A stretch of DNA of 64,000 bases from Dipylidium caninum (Eukaryota; Platyhelminthes; Cestoda; Cyclophyllidea; Dipylidiidae): positions 1,550,001-1,614,000 of the forward strand of contig QEYB01001046.1 of NCBI GenBank assembly GCA_017562135.1, in the 5' to 3' direction. This document shows positions 45,401-60,400 of this stretch, one piece after another; position 1 is the first letter of the stretch, and the number at the start of each line of letters is the position of its first letter. The position numbers and the translations under genes were made by a program. The notes beneath the pieces are model-generated. The model had not been told where the DNA came from, ran no database searches, and saw nothing but the letters and a program-made list of their open reading frames with translations.

Positions 45401-48400
45401 GGCTGTGCTCGGCGGTCGGGGACGAGGCTGCCTCAATCTTGAATGGCATCGTTAACCTTACTAATTGTCGCATTCCCGCAATAGCCTTGTGACGCAGTGG
45501 GATAAAAAAGAGCCATGAGAACTCTCGTCAGCCAGCAGCCACGGCGATGACGCTGACAAACGAGGCGACTGGTGTGGAGAGAGTGGGGGAAAGTCAGGAC
45601 GTTCTGCCCAACAAAAGTACCGTCAAAGCGTGACAGCGGAAGTGGCAAATGCGTCTTGAAAAGACTCGGCTTCTCCCCATTGCCGCCACCGAGTTAACAG
45701 ACGTGAGATGAGAACGGACGCGTCAACGTCCGCATTAGCTGCATCTGGTAATGTAAAAAAGTGGGAAAAAGGAGAAAGCAGAGCGTGTTGTGGGCATGAG
45801 AGCAAAGTAAGAGGCTGTCTGGACTATCCAATGACAAATTAGTCCGAATCTCGGGGGACGAGACACGGGGGCAGCGAAGAGGCGCATGCTCTCGCTCTTC
45901 TCTCGACTAAAAACATGCGCACCCTCAAGGACAACGAGTTGCGGCCGCCGTTGCAAGGGACTCTGGCCCGCTGGCGCCACTGCTGCCTCTACTGGCAACA
46001 CCCTCACTGCAAGCAAGGCAATTTACACTTTAAAAACTTATGATCCGAGGCTACCACAGGCGTTATGGTCGAGAAGGGTGGAGGCGGCCTCCTGCACAAA
46101 TGCCCACGGGCATTTCACGCGCCATATCGGGACTGATGGCGATTTTATTGAAGGGACTCTCACCGCGTTTATGCCGCATTACGTCCTCCAAAATCACCCG
46201 CGGTGCTCACGCCGAGCCAGTGGTTTCGTGTCCGAACTCCGCCGAGTGTCCGGCTCGGTGTGTGGGGCAAACGCAACACGAAAAGGTGGAGTGGTGCAGT
46301 CTCAGACCCATTTCATGGCAACGAAAAAAAAGTGCGCAAATGGTGTTTAATGGAAGCGCTTTTAAATAAATAAGTTGCAGTGGGGGAAAAACAGCGGATC
46401 CTACGTACGAGGCGAGAAAAACACCTCAGGCGAAACGACTAATTGTGTCAGACTCACCCGTTACAGGTGTTTGGAAGAGCTGCGTAAACAATCCATTAGG
46501 CGCCAGGTTGTACATGGTGCAGCGAAGAAACTGTCGAGCTATGCTGGCCGTGTTGCCGGGCACGATTACGTTGGGTCTGGGAAGGAGAAAGGCGGGGACA
46601 TAGGAGCGGGCGAGATGGACGTCCGGTGATTGTGGAGAACTAAGTGAAAGCTGACTGGTGCTCGCGGAGAAATGGCGCACCACTGAACACTCGGGGCGCG
46701 GGGCGAGGAGCAGCCTCCGCAGCCCCAGACTTGGACATCGGGAGTGGCGGCGACCAACCGAAGGCCCGAACACTCGAGGCTTTAAAGGCGCATCTACGCG
46801 CGAACAGTCTACTGAAGGAGTTGAGTGGCCTACTCGCTTGCCAAGTCCACGTCTCAATCGAGTTTAAACAGGTAATTGGGTTACTTTCCTTCCCTCTCCT
46901 CTGCCTCTACTTCCAAGTATCCCGTATATCAGATTGGTTCACAACCCAGAAGGTTCATGATTAAAATTAATAATTTAGGTGTCTTGATTGACTCTTTTTG
47001 GGAGCCTTCGTAGGACAGACGATGTCGATGCTTGAGGCGAGGCCTCGAAAGCATAAGCAGAAAGCCGAGACGCCGGAGTGCGCCGTATCAAGATAAAACT
47101 CACCAAATACAAATATTTTTAACGAAACTTGGAATTTAACACACATTTTTTTGACAACAAGTTCTCTGGACGGAGGCTGAGGGTTTCGGGCGAGACATAG
47201 GACGAGCATATCTAAAACCGTCGCATTTGACAGCTGTCATCCCCTTCCATAAGCAGATAAATGCGATTCGGAATGTTAATAGGGGAAACGCCCCCTCCCT
47301 AGTACAATTCAAATCAGGACAGGGGAAGGAAGGCCATCGCATGCGAAGGAACGTTTCGCAATCAGCTTTTCCAGCGAATATGTTCGCGCCCACCTTGACA
47401 AAGCGTCTGAAGTTGTCGAGCGTCTCCGCTTCTCAGTCACTCCTCAAATAAGTGGGAGACAAAATAACTTTCCCAGGCGCGTTTAATTAAATTTGACACG
47501 AAAAAGCCGAATAAGTTGACATTTGCACCGAGGCTGTCACTTGTTGTCTGAGGTGTCAACTTTGCCTTGGTGAATTTAGTTAACGGTTAAAGAGGCTCAC
47601 ATCACACGCAGTCAGGCGTTAAAAGCATGTTTACACGACGTGCGTGACGGTGAGGCGCGAAGGCGGCGCCAACCTCCCCGAGTTTCGAGTCCCATCTCCG
47701 CCAGCCTTCCCGCTCTCCCGCCGACACGGTCGCCATGGTAAGCTCAAGAAGTGCTGAAGAGTAAGAAGCTGCTACTCGGACGTGCACACGAGGGGCCGTG
47801 AGGTGAGGAGACGTCGATGCGGCGAAAATGAGTAAGGCGAATTTTGTGCTCAGCTTTGGTTGGAAAGGCGTACTTTGTCAGTCCTTGCGCTTGCAACGAT
47901 TCAGGTTCCCTTGTAATTACTGCCAAGCGTAGAAGGCGAAGACAGAGGATGCCGGAGGAGTGGCACAGAAGCATGAACGTGAATAAACCCTCGCCAGTGT
48001 GATGTAAGTGCTCGGAGAGGGGTGAAGGGAGGTGCGGGAGTAGTGGCGGAGGCAGGGAAAGGCGAAGAGGGAGAACTCACAGGCTCCTTTGCCACGCATA
48101 GATGGTGGAGGTGGCAATTCTTGCCGCCACCATGAGCATGTCGATGAGGAATGGAGCAGCTAGTCCGGGCTCTCTGTGCACGAAAGTGGCCAGACACACC
48201 AGCCCCAATCCAATGGTCGTCTCGTCGTGTGTTTCGAGGACCACTTGGCACCAGGGACAGCGTTCAGTGCTGAGTGCCGCAGTCGCGATCGCGGAAGCCA
48301 TGTGGGAGGTCATCTCCCGACAGACACCGCCCTGGGGCGAACGGGTGCGGACTGAGGAGATGCGGCGCTTGGCTCCCGAGCCGCCTGTTCGCGGCGTTCG

Positions 48401-51400
48401 CTGGTTCCCCAACGATTCTTCCAAGGAGGAGAAAGTCTGCGCTCTCAACCCGCCGCCCATGTTCTCATCGTCGACTTCGAGGGAACGGTTCAGAGGTGGG
48501 CGCTCGCGCGATTGAGCTACGACAAGCTTTCCGCCATCCTGATGGAGAATTGGCGACGGAACAGTCACGTCGATCTGGGGCTCCGAGAAGGCGTTAATTT
48601 GCCTTGATAGAGAAGTAATGCCGCGGCTCAGGTTTGACAAAGGACGAGAGGGCAGCTCAAAAATTGGAAGGCTGTTAAACAGATCTGCCAGGTTGTGTAC
48701 ACAAAGGCCAGTGGACAGTCAAAATTTTGTCCAAAAAAAATTGGTCAAAGTTATCGGTTTGACTCTAGCATTTCATTCTGGGAAGACCTTTTTATTCATT
48801 CTGCGAGTGGACAGCTGGTTGCCACGGCCGAGCTACGAGGGGGCAAAAAACTGCCCTCAGCCAAAAGTTGCGCTAATGTGAAAGATCAACCGGTGCAAAA
48901 TAGGTGTTTACTTCATTTTAAGCAGGAAATCTTACGCAACGCTTGGCCGAGTTGTCAGTTGTTCGGCAGAATCACCGGACTTTGCGCCTACAAAGGGAGA
49001 TGGTCTCAACGCGCAGAAAAGGCAAACTTTTCAACGCCAGTGGGCTGAGAGGAGGGAATAAGTGGCAATGGCAAAAAACACAGTGCACTTGAGGCTCCTC
49101 TGGCCGTCGGAGAGGAGTCTCTCAGCACTGCGCCAGCTCCTCGTACTGAAAGCCGAGCAAGAGACCTGCGGTCCCCTTGAGGCAAAGTAAAATGCCAGTT
49201 AGGAGAAAGAAATGACTATTTCAATGGCCCAAAAGGCAGTGAAGGAATTCAAGTGGCTAGCGGGAAAAGCCTTCGAGCCCATTCCCTATGCTTCGGGCTC
49301 AGCACGTAGCATCACATGCAAGAGATGTCGAATTTCGTTGCCCATTATCGCTATCAAGGGCTTCGTGTATCGTGTATTAGACGGAGATTTGTCATTCTGT
49401 CAAGATTACTTGTTTCTTCCAGCTGGAGGCGAACAACATGGACCAGCTAATGGGCCTGTGGTCTCGGACTTTACAGAAAAAGGCGAAAGTACCGGGAAAC
49501 TCGTGACTTCCTGGGGCCTCGCGCAGTTCTCCCCGTCCCTTCTTGTCCTCGCCTTGCCCCTTCCTATCGCATCCCCAGGTCGGACACGGTGGGCTAAAAT
49601 GCAAGCACACGACTACTTACAGAATGTATGTGTAGGAGGCGGGAGACAGAGAGAATGCACGTCCGCCAAACTGAGTGTGTTTGAGGAATTGGGGGAGCTT
49701 TAACCCTACAGGTTTGCCGTCTCAGTACCGACATAATGCTGACTGACAGGTAGAGTGGCGGTCAAATGGTTTTGTTAAGGAGAAGCTATAAAAGAATGAC
49801 TTTTCACCGCCAGGAGTCTCCTCAAAGCATTATCATCCACTCGATGATATCCGCAAGCGTTCTGTTATCATCGATGGGGACAATTCGTCTTCGCCAACCA
49901 CACGAATTAGCCCAAACAGCGCCACAACGCCCTCGTACTTGTCATCTCGTCAAGAGGCGAAAGGCTGTCACTTAGACGTTATCGCGCTAACCGAGTGCGC
50001 GCCGCGGTGCGCGCCGCGTTATGGCGACGCTCAGTGGACTTCCGGACGAGGAGGCAAAAGGGCGCACACCGACGCGGAGTCGCTAGTGGCAGGTTGAAGA
50101 CGAGGAGGGAAGCGACGTCTCCTCTGGCTCCGCCCACTGCGAGGATTTAGGGGGAAGGCACGGGATGAACTGGAACGCTAGCTCTGAGGGCAAACTGATG
50201 CTAGGATGAGGGGGGGGGGGGGGGGGGCGGCGGAACTTTTGCTCGCCCAACCGAGGTAATCGACAATGTAAGGCGGGGTAATACGGACTAGTTATATTTC
50301 TTCAGCAGTTTTTGCTTCCCACCTTTGGTTAACAACTGTTGTGTGTTGGTAAGGAACCACTCCTAGAAGCGGCAATGACAGTGAGTAAGAGGTCGCCACC
50401 ACTTCATGACAGGTCAGCGAACAGCGTCAAAGGTGTCACCTCCTCGCCCAGCGGTGGAAGTGAATGCCAACTTAGCGGGTGTCACAGTCTCCTCATCTCG
50501 GTGGAGACGTGGGTGCGCAAGCGGCCTTACAGCGCCGTTGTGGAGGCTTTTGAGGGTTTCTCCACTCGGTAGTAGGCAGGGCCTCACAGACGTCTTCCCC
50601 ACCACAATGATGAACAGAAGGCACGAAGGTAGCCAACCCATCGGCAGACTCATTCACATTCCTACGCGGCGCCCAGTCGAACACGGCATACCAGCGGGGC
50701 TGAAATGATAGAAGCGACGGCGGCGCCTTTTGACGGTCTGGAAATGGCAGACAGGCGAAGGAGCGCTCATTTGCGGGAAAGTCGTTATTTATCAAGATTA
50801 CTTGGCATAAAATGCTGGATTGGGGTAATGAATTGCCGAATATTGCCGGATGGAATTTAGCTGCCCACACAGCGCGCCCAAACTTAGTGGTGAGCGATTT
50901 GCATGAAGCCATCGGAAAAACCCATCACGACGGGGAGAAGTGTGGACGGGACGGATTGGAACAGATTGCGCCATTGGTTCCAAAAGTGGAGATACTTGAC
51001 TGCGTATAATTAGCTTTATTTGAAGGCCTCGCGGCGAATGCAGGAACCGACGCCAGATGGCCGACGTCGGCATCCTCGCGGCTGCGATGCCCCTTGTTGG
51101 TGCACCACCAGGAGGCAGCGACGTTCGTTAGTTCCGCCATCATGCCGGCCTCACCTTCGCCCACAGACGAGCCGTAGGGCGCGGAGGGACTCACTTGGTC
51201 TCTGGCGCTCTCCGCCGCAAAATTCCTCCCCAATCTGGTGAAATGCGCCACAATGACCGTGGACCGACGAGTAGTCAAGTTGGTGCCATCGCAGCGCTTG
51301 TAAATGGAAGTCGGCGAGGGAAGAGCAAATGGAAAGCAGTCTTTCCCGCCTCCAACCGTCAAGACTCTATCTCGAGACGTTGAGAGGAGGAGGCACTCAC

Positions 51401-54400
51401 AGGAAAACTGCACCGGACAGTAGACCCACACTGGTCGGCATAGCGGTTGACCGAGTGGCCAGGTCCCCTCTGCCCGCATTCCTTCGTAAAGTGCAAAACA
51501 ATCTTCCCACCATTGTAGTCCACTTAAAGCCGTATTTTATAGGTGCATTTTCAACACCAAGCGGCCGCCATGATCTACAGCGGCGACTGGACCACCCAGT
51601 CGCTTATCCGATTTCTCCAGAAAATGATCCGTTGGGAAGCAGGTTTAACAGTTGGTGGGATTTTGTGGATGTTGCCAGAATGACGTGGTTTTACCGTGAG
51701 GGCTGAAAGCGAAGGTTGTCGGGCACGTACCGGGGTGATTTCCCTCTCCTCCTGCGAAACGGCGCCCGGTTTGGAGGGTTTGTGTCCGGCGGGAGTCAGA
51801 CTGAGCCCGAGTCTCACTTCCGACGGGTCCTTAGCCTCGACAGCGCCCTGATTCAACGGTGTCGACTGCGAACCCTCACGCACTTCCTGCTGACAGCGTG
51901 TCGCCTTCTTCTTCATTATGGGCGAAGTAAAGCGTAGGCTGCCTGTCGACTCTGGATCGCGATCCTTTCCAAACTTACAAGAAAGGCAATTTCGATAAGT
52001 GGCATTGCTGGGCCGACTGGAAGCTACCTTGACGCAACGTTTTCTTGCCCGACCACTACACAACGATAGCTCCGGCCCTGAAAGGCTACCGATAGTCCTT
52101 AAGTTGTCAAACGCCTCTTCTTCTTCTTCTCTCTCTGCTCTGTGGGTCTTGTGAGAGCAGCGAGGAACGCATTGACGAATAACGAGCCCGTTTATGTTCA
52201 GTCAAGAACTTTTTAGTCGAACACAGTGAAATACTTAAAGTACCAATTTGTTTTCTCCTTTTTTGCTACAAATACAAATTAAAAATCCTTGGGACAAGGA
52301 CGTAGGACACAGCAACAGGCCCCCGGAGGCGCAGCATCTTGTGTCGCCTGTCAAAGGCCAAATACCGCGACATTGCTGGCCTTCGTCTTCGCGGTGGACG
52401 AAGTTCTGCATGTCCGAACCGAGGCAGAGCACGTGTGTCTGCCAATGAGGCGGACGCGGGAGAATGTGGAATTTAAAGCGGGGAAGTTTGTTTTTCTTCC
52501 CTTGAAAGCTCCTCAGCCCCCAAAGGGGGAAATGTTAAAGATGTTTGTTTTTCGCGGAATTCCAAAATACTAACATTTCCGCGTCCTACCCAGAGGATTT
52601 TTGACATAAAAAGCGTGTTATCCTCGATGGCATCATCTTGGTGCATGGTTGTTTTGTCCCGAACCGGATAAAAAAGGCCATTTTAGGGAACTCGCTTCGA
52701 CTGTTGATATAAAACGAGCCACATTTCTCGTCTCGACAGTGAAAGGCTCGTAACTTTGAGTCTCAACTCGGCTGACTTGCGAATGTCTCCCTTATTCCAC
52801 CGTGTCTGCCCGTCAACCGTGAGTGAGAAGAGCGTTGGCTGGGTCCACCCCAGTGCGGATACCTACTTTCGTGTAATGCGGGAAGCCCCTTTTCTCAACG
52901 ACAGCTCCATTCGCAGAGGGGATGGTGGGCGAGAGGTCGGTGGACTCCGCGGCCTCCTTGTCGCTGGAGACGCGCGACGAGTGCTCCGAGAGGGTGTCCT
53001 GCGAGATTGTGATTCCCGGCATCACAATTACTTCGTCATCGTCTTCCTGTATCGGCGCTTCAACCTCTCTTGCTGACTTAATCTCGGCGCTTATATTGCT
53101 GGCTTCTGGACAACAAGAACAGTTAGTTCAGTGAGTTTAAATACTGATTTTTGTGCGCTATGCTGGTAACTGAGTCAGGAAAAGGAGGTCCCATTCTGCA
53201 AACAGTAAAGGGAGGAGGAGGAAGAAGGTGAGGAGGGGTGTGAATCATTACCGCTGACACAAGTGCTAACTCAAATGTGCTATCTTTAACTACATTCGGG
53301 CCATTAGGGCGGTATTTGATATCCATCTCAGTTGAAATCTCAATGATATGCTGTTCTCCCTAGCTATTAAGTTGGACACAAACATCACGATAAGAAGTTT
53401 ATTTTCGGTGCAGGAATGCTTTCTTCTAATCTATCCTACCAGCACCTATCAACGAAGGGGAATTAGTGTAAATATGTGCTCCATGACATGCAGAGAATGA
53501 ACGGGCGTCGAAGGCGCGCTGCTACAGACAGGCGCAATGCCGGGGATAAAGCGGAGGGGGCGAAAAGACTGGGCGAAGGCTCACACAGCTAAGAGGGGGC
53601 GTCGAGACCCGCGCCGAAAGACCCGTCCGGATGGGTTGCGTGGAAAACCATCTACAACCGCGGTTCCACCATTTGCAATGTTAACATGCATCTCGCAATC
53701 TACGAAAAACATGCAAAAGTTGGCTCCCGAGGAAGGCGGGGCCGCATGCCCCCCTCCCGGGAGTCCTCGTGTGCTCGGCAGGGCTCATGCTGATAAGTAC
53801 TAAAGCCATTTCATGCCACTGGTCGTCGCGAGCACACTTGAAAAGTGAAATTCATGCAGTATTTGGAGGCAAATAATTCTCAACCGCCTTTTTCCCGGGC
53901 ATGCAGCACACGTCCATCCAAGGCTGTTTACCTTTGTTGGCGATGTCTGCAGAAATGTCGGAAAGAAGGCATTATTTGTAGTGCAATGCGGGCAGCGAGT
54001 GACAGACTCTCCCCACGGGAGGGACAGCCCTACAGCCGTCATAAATTACACTGACAATAGTCTTAAGGGGAAGTGTAAAACCCTCAACCGGAATAAAAAA
54101 GCCACCAAAGCGGACGTCGTCGACCGGGAGTAATTAGGCGAAGCAGTTAAGAAGGCAGCTCGTCTGGCGGTTGCAAGTTAAAATGTTACAGGGATTGGCA
54201 GGATGAGAGTTGGTAAAACAAAAGCCCCTGCCTTTTCGCAGGGACGGCAAAGGAGGGCAAGACACTAACGAAGTCGAAGCAAGCTCCTGGCCCTTTTTCT
54301 CCCTCGCTCCGTCTCCCCCCGCCGCCGACGCCAACACTACTTCGGCGCTACGACTCGATGGAGCACATCCGGGGAAAACAGAGGCAGCGGCTTGAGCAAG

Positions 54401-57400
54401 CGCATAAGGAGAGGACATGCACGAAAGAGGACGAGCAAAGTGGCGTTGTCACGCACCTCTTAGTCGAGGCAAATACATGGACGGCGATTCAAAAACTTCA
54501 TCTTCGTTTCTCTCCTTGCAGATGTGAACTTGTGTCTCCAGAGTGTTGAGGACAATGCGAATGAGGTACTCAATGATGCCCCGCGTTCCCCACTGAAGGG
54601 TTGACGAGGCGTTGACAAAGCAGCTGCTGCCGGCGTTGCCTCCAGCGGAGGCGACAGCGGCCGCGGCGGCGGCGGAGGAGGCTGCGGTGGCGGCAGTTAC
54701 GCCCGGTCCGGTGCTGTAGGAAGGGCCGTGACCGGGACTGAATCCCGATGGCCGCGAGCCTCCCATGCTGCCGATCGTCTCGCCGGCGTTGAATTGGGAG
54801 GCCATGAAATCGATTCCACTGGTGCCGCAATTCAACACGTCGACGCTGGTCTTGTGGCCAACGGAGCCGGAGGAAGCGGACGCGGGGTTCATGCTTCCCG
54901 ACGGTGAGTTGTACTCGTACTAGAAAGGAGAAGAAAACTGTCTAGTTGCTTAGCACAATCGTCTCCGTCCCACATCGGATGCGGAAGAACGACTTGCCAC
55001 TGCACTTTGTTCAAGATTCACAGTAGCAAAGGAAGGAAGGAAGGTAGAGGGAAGTTTTAATATTCAAGAAAACTGCAGGATGAGGCGAGAGGGCGAGGAC
55101 GCAGGAAGGGCCTGCATCTTGTCACTCAAACTGACAAGTGAAGTCGAGTTCGGCGATGTGGCGACACCCTAGAAAGGAATTTTTGCACAAGGCTGTCTGA
55201 TGCGGAGGGCAGGTGGAGGTGAACATTGCCACACCCGCCCGGTTGATTCGCACGTTCTCGTTCAGAAGTGGAACACTGCGAGTGGCCATTAAATGAAGCC
55301 GGAGCGCCAACGGCAATTTCCCCTGCGTACAACCAGGGTAGATTTTATCGCCAACGCGATGGTTAATGAATTTACTCTTGTAAACAGAGGAAATAAATGA
55401 TCTCAGCCCGTTCCTGGCACCCAACACTATGTGATTTCACTACATGCATGTGCCAGAGAAGCGGTTGACCAGGAGTTCTCGGTCCATTTCCGCTCAGATC
55501 AAACACCACGGCTCTCGCCCTCTCGCCTTTCGCCCCAATTCGGCCTATCGTTTCCAGCGGCGTGGTAGTCCACAAATTTCTTGCTTCGTATTCACCTGCA
55601 ACGACAGACATCTCCGTCGGGGGAAGAAAAATGTCAGATGTCGCGGTGTGCAGCACATTAGCCGAGCCAGTGATGTCAGACTCAAAAGCGTGGGTGGCTG
55701 GCGCATTGTAGGGGCCAACCCACGTAAGAGGGACATGAAAGGTAGTGCAGCAGCTTCAGCGACGGAAGGCGTCGTTTGAGCGCTGTGGCAAGGACGAGGA
55801 AGAGCTGGCGTCCGAGAGAGGGTGGAGAATGTCACTTAAGTGCACAAAGCCCCGATCGCACGTCCGTTTCACCGCCAAAACCCTGTACATCACGCGAATC
55901 TCAAGTAGCTAAGTGAAATACGACGTCAGACGGAAATGGGAAGCGGGGACATGTGGCGGGCAGCTGCGCTTTATTTGAGCTCGCCACCGTCGTAGCAAAC
56001 GTGCGCGATAGCGAGAAGCGACGAGAACGCCTCCAGAAATAGGCAGGAATTTATGTGTAAACTATTGCAGTCAGCCACCACACAATAATCCTCGCGCCAA
56101 TTTTGAATGGCTGCCATCTACCGCACAGGCGTGAGGAGAATTGCGAGAGGAGGTGGGAGGCGAAGACGGGGCGGGGGAACACGCCCACCTTGTAGAGGAT
56201 GACGAGGAGCGTGTTGAGCCAGTGGTGGCGAACCTGCGGCTCCAGCAGGCGAAGGGTGAAATTCGGCGCCTGGGAGTCGTTTGCGTAGCGCTGAGGCGAG
56301 GCGCAGACCTGCAGCACCATCAGCGTCTGATGCAAAATGCAACTGCCCATCGGCGGGTTCCTGTCCAAGACATCGGCCACATGTGAGATAAACGCGTGAA
56401 AGACCGTGGATGTCCTACAAACAGCATATTTAAGCCTGCAGTCAGAGGGAGGCGGGAGGAGATGGCGACGATTGCCTGTCGGCCTGGACGGAGCAATCAA
56501 GGGGAATTTCCTCTATACAATAGGTGGAAGCTACTAACCTCAACTTGTAGGGAGGAATGTTAAAGGCCTGATCGACATAGCCGAGGAGGAGGGCTAAGTG
56601 GCGTTGCACCTTGGAGAGGGCTTTTTTATCTCGCAACTCGTCGGTGGGCGCGCCTCTCCGCGACTTACTGCCCTGCCCGCTACCCTCCATGTCGACGGAG
56701 GCCATGAACCGAAGCAGGAGCCGCACCCACTGGTGCAGAGCGCCGCGATCAGAGCCCTCTTGGTCCAGCTTCAGTTGCAGCGAGGAGAGGAATTTGTTCG
56801 CACTGTCCATGAACTCCGTTGAACCCGGTCCGCCTACAAACGAAAGGCGGTGGTGTACTCTTCTCCGTCATCCCCCAGCCCCACACCCCAATCGTCGAGT
56901 TCTTCGCCCGCCTCTAAGCCCTCATTTGCATGCTGGCTACGGAATCCCGTGCATCCGCAACCACCGGCACCACCGAGCTCGGAGGTGGGGCAGAGCGGCG
57001 CAGTGTTATCATCGCCTCGAAGGCGTGTTTGCTCTCATTAGGCACTGGGACGTCGAGCGCCCAGGCACACTTATTAAAAGCCCTTTTTGCCAAGTTGAGA
57101 CTGCTAGTGGCGCTGCTGTCGCCATGCCACAAAATGACTCTTAAAAGAAAATAAATCCAGTTCACCTTTGCAACACATGAAGCCTTACGAAGAAGCACCT
57201 TCCATTTGATGGGCGTGAAGGGTGGCGCGGTGGTAGTGGGGATGCAACGGGCAATCCGCGAAGCAAACATCGGACAGACCGGCTTTAGATAACTTTACTT
57301 CCCCAATGCTGAGTGATACAAGCAAAGGGGAGGACCACTTACCGGGAAAGAAGCCAGTGAGTTTGATAACCGACGGTCTTGACCGTCGATTTTCGCCAGA

Positions 57401-60400
57401 GAGTTGATTCGACCCTTCTAAATTAAATAAACAATTCAAGCCAGTTAATTTTATTGTTCATTTCTAAGGGCGACCGCTCTGCCAAATCGACACCAAAGGC
57501 AAGGACCTGTTCACAAATGACGATTTACGAGAGCACCTTCCCAAAATGGCTAAGATGTGATTCCCAAGTGCATTTATTCCTCTCGAAAGAGGACGCCCCT
57601 ACGCCATTCACTCCATCACCACTTTTGCAGGCGACAGAATGCACCCGCGCCTAGGAGATACGAAGGCTGAAGCTCTTTGGGGGCGTTTTCAGACGTAAAA
57701 GAGCACGACCACTCTTCCTCAAGGAGAAGACGACAAGTGATAATCGTTTTGGTGTCATCTGGCAGAGAGATGCGATTTAAGGCTAACGACGAAAGGCAGC
57801 CCTTGAGTGGCTCCTCCACGGGAGCGGTAAATGTGGTCACCTGGGGAAGGCGAGGCCCTGCCCGAATCGTGCTCGTCGGAGTGCTTGAAGGACGGCACCC
57901 GTGGCCGAGGCGTCCCGTCGGCGGGTTTGTCCTTCTCCTCGCCGTCGCCGCGGAAGTGCGACTGAGTTGTTACCGAGGGCAGCATCCCCGCACCCGAGGC
58001 GGCGAATACGGCTCGAGTGAACTGCTGTTGAAAAACGTCCCCTCGTTTATTCATGTTGTTTAAGTCAGTCACTAAAATAAACAGAGGACGTTCTTTACAG
58101 GACGTTTTTCGTCAGGTGAGGAGTGGCATTCGATGAAACTAGTGATTGAGTCTCTCTCGAAAGACAAGACTGGTATTTCAGTGAATCACACATTTTTGGC
58201 CTAGCAGGACACCGCCTCAGCGTTTCACGGCTATGAATGCGTATTTGAAGTGTCCCGCGTAATACTCTTACGAAAACGAGCTTTCCATGCAAAATATAAT
58301 TTGTAGCATGCAAGTGATTTTGGCAGGGGACGAAAACAGGACCACGGAATTTTTGTTTTGACGGAGAGCTTCCATTCCAGTGTCAGAGGAGGGGGACAAG
58401 AAATAGTAATCGAGCGCACTTATGGTGGATGTAATTAAGGGAAGAATAAGGCGAAGCGAATGTAAAACGCGACGAGAAGTTACGTTATTTGAGGACTGAA
58501 ATGCGGTCAGACAGTTAACCTTAGCGTCTGAGTGGCCACAAATTGGCACGTTCTCCTCTCACATAAATGACCAAGTTAGAATACACGATTGTTCGAGAAA
58601 AAAGACAGGAAACACGAGGAAACGGTTGAGTTGCTGTCGAATTCACCAAAGGAAAGTCTGCAATTGCCTCGAAATAGATTGTTTTATGTCCAAACTTTCG
58701 CTTTCTCAACCTAATTTACCAGTGAGATAACTGTCAAATGGTCACGGGCAGTAAGATAGCATTTCTTGACGCTGTGAATTTTCGTTGAACACATATTTCC
58801 TTTTTGTCACTGATTAGGGAGCGCTAATTCAGGCATAAAGTGTGTTCCACCCATAACCAATTTTTCACTCATGAAGTTGTCAAAAAAGTAAACCAAGAAG
58901 CTGAGCCCCGGTTATGAGCTTATTTTTAAATATGAGACCCGGTAAAATCCTACTGAGCTAATTTATTATTAGCATAGCCAAAGAATGTTACCACAATGTT
59001 TGCACAAAGTTTGCAGGTCTTGGTGGAATAGAATTGTTACTTATGACAATTAGTAGCATCGATTGCCCCAAAAGCCGAGACTAACCTGAGTCGATATCGG
59101 GGTTTGTTTTGCCAGCAATTTGCGCTCCAATCGACAAAATACCAAAACGGTCTATGAAGAAATCCCAAGTGAAGATCTGCCTATTGGGCAGAGCAAAACA
59201 TAGCTGCTGCATCCGCTGCAAAATAATTGTACGATCGGCTGCCGTTGTGTCAAAGTGGTACTCCAAGCACTGGATGCAACACTGAAGTGCAGAGAAAAAA
59301 AGGAAATCGAGTTAAAGACTCCGGAGACATCAAGGTGCCTCCTCATCTACTCCCTCTCTTCGGCAATGGCTTTATTGCCAGGAACCTTTTTAAACTATAC
59401 CTATACTGGCCATGGTGCGCGTCTTTTGCGTCGCCGCATGCGTCTACAGATGGATAAAGTGGTTGACCAGGTGAAAAAAGACGCTATAATTTTCTTAATG
59501 TAAAGCATGAAAAATTGGATGAATGAAGCAGACGATAGGCATCCCAAATGGTCCTCTTTAATAGCTGAGTTTAAGTCGTGCACAAATTTACACTCAGCGC
59601 ATTATCATCAAGCCCATTCAGGTGGTAGGAGCTGCGTTGGGCCACCACCGAGCTGTAGTCGTCCAATGAGCCGATGAGTCGGGAAAAGAGGTGGGCGATC
59701 GCGTTCAATACGAAGGGGTGCAGGGGTCCCAGAGCCCCGCCTGGAGCAGCCGCGAGAGCACCTCTGGCGTCTCCCCACAGAAGATTGCCTCCATAACTCC
59801 CTGAGACACTAAGTGAAGCCGCCGCATTGGCATTGTGACCCCTGAAAGCCCCAACGCGCCGACCTGCTCGGGCTGCGAGGCCACCGCCGCCACCACCGCC
59901 ACCGACACCGCCGCTGCTCACAGTGGAGGAGGTGGCCTGACGTCCGATGGACAACTTCTTAGAGGCGAGTCCATTGTAGAAACCGGAAATAACGGCGACG
60001 TCCAGTTGGCGCAGCAGGCAATATATTTTCTCCATAGCCTCGAAACGCACCTTCCAGTCGGCGTGACTGCATTCCCGGTCTACGTGGCGCCAAAAAACAG
60101 TCGCCATGCCGGGGACTGTGAGGGATTGGAGGAGCAGAGGAACCACCCAACTAGAGAGGTGCGAGTATTCCGCAGTGAGGAGACTCCAAAGTCTAAAAGA
60201 GTAGCACAGAATCCAATCCTCTATGCTAATCACTGAAAAAGCTACGTTGGAAAATATGAGATGGAAGCTGAACAAAAGTAAGGAACAAGCGGTGTAATTT
60301 TTCAACTGAAATAACCTCCACTGGTATTTACGACATTTGTGAAATGAGTAAGAGGAATGTCTTTAAACTTTGTCAACAAAAATGTCGAGAGCAGGTTACA

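Noticed and set aside
45886..46350. 154-codon plus-strand ORF in an UNC79 intron.
   Set aside because: Competing frames on both strands and no domain; not a supported gene.
49212..49703. 163-codon plus-strand ORF in an UNC79 intron, considered as a nested gene.
   Set aside because: No motif, no promoter or poly(A) signal nearby.
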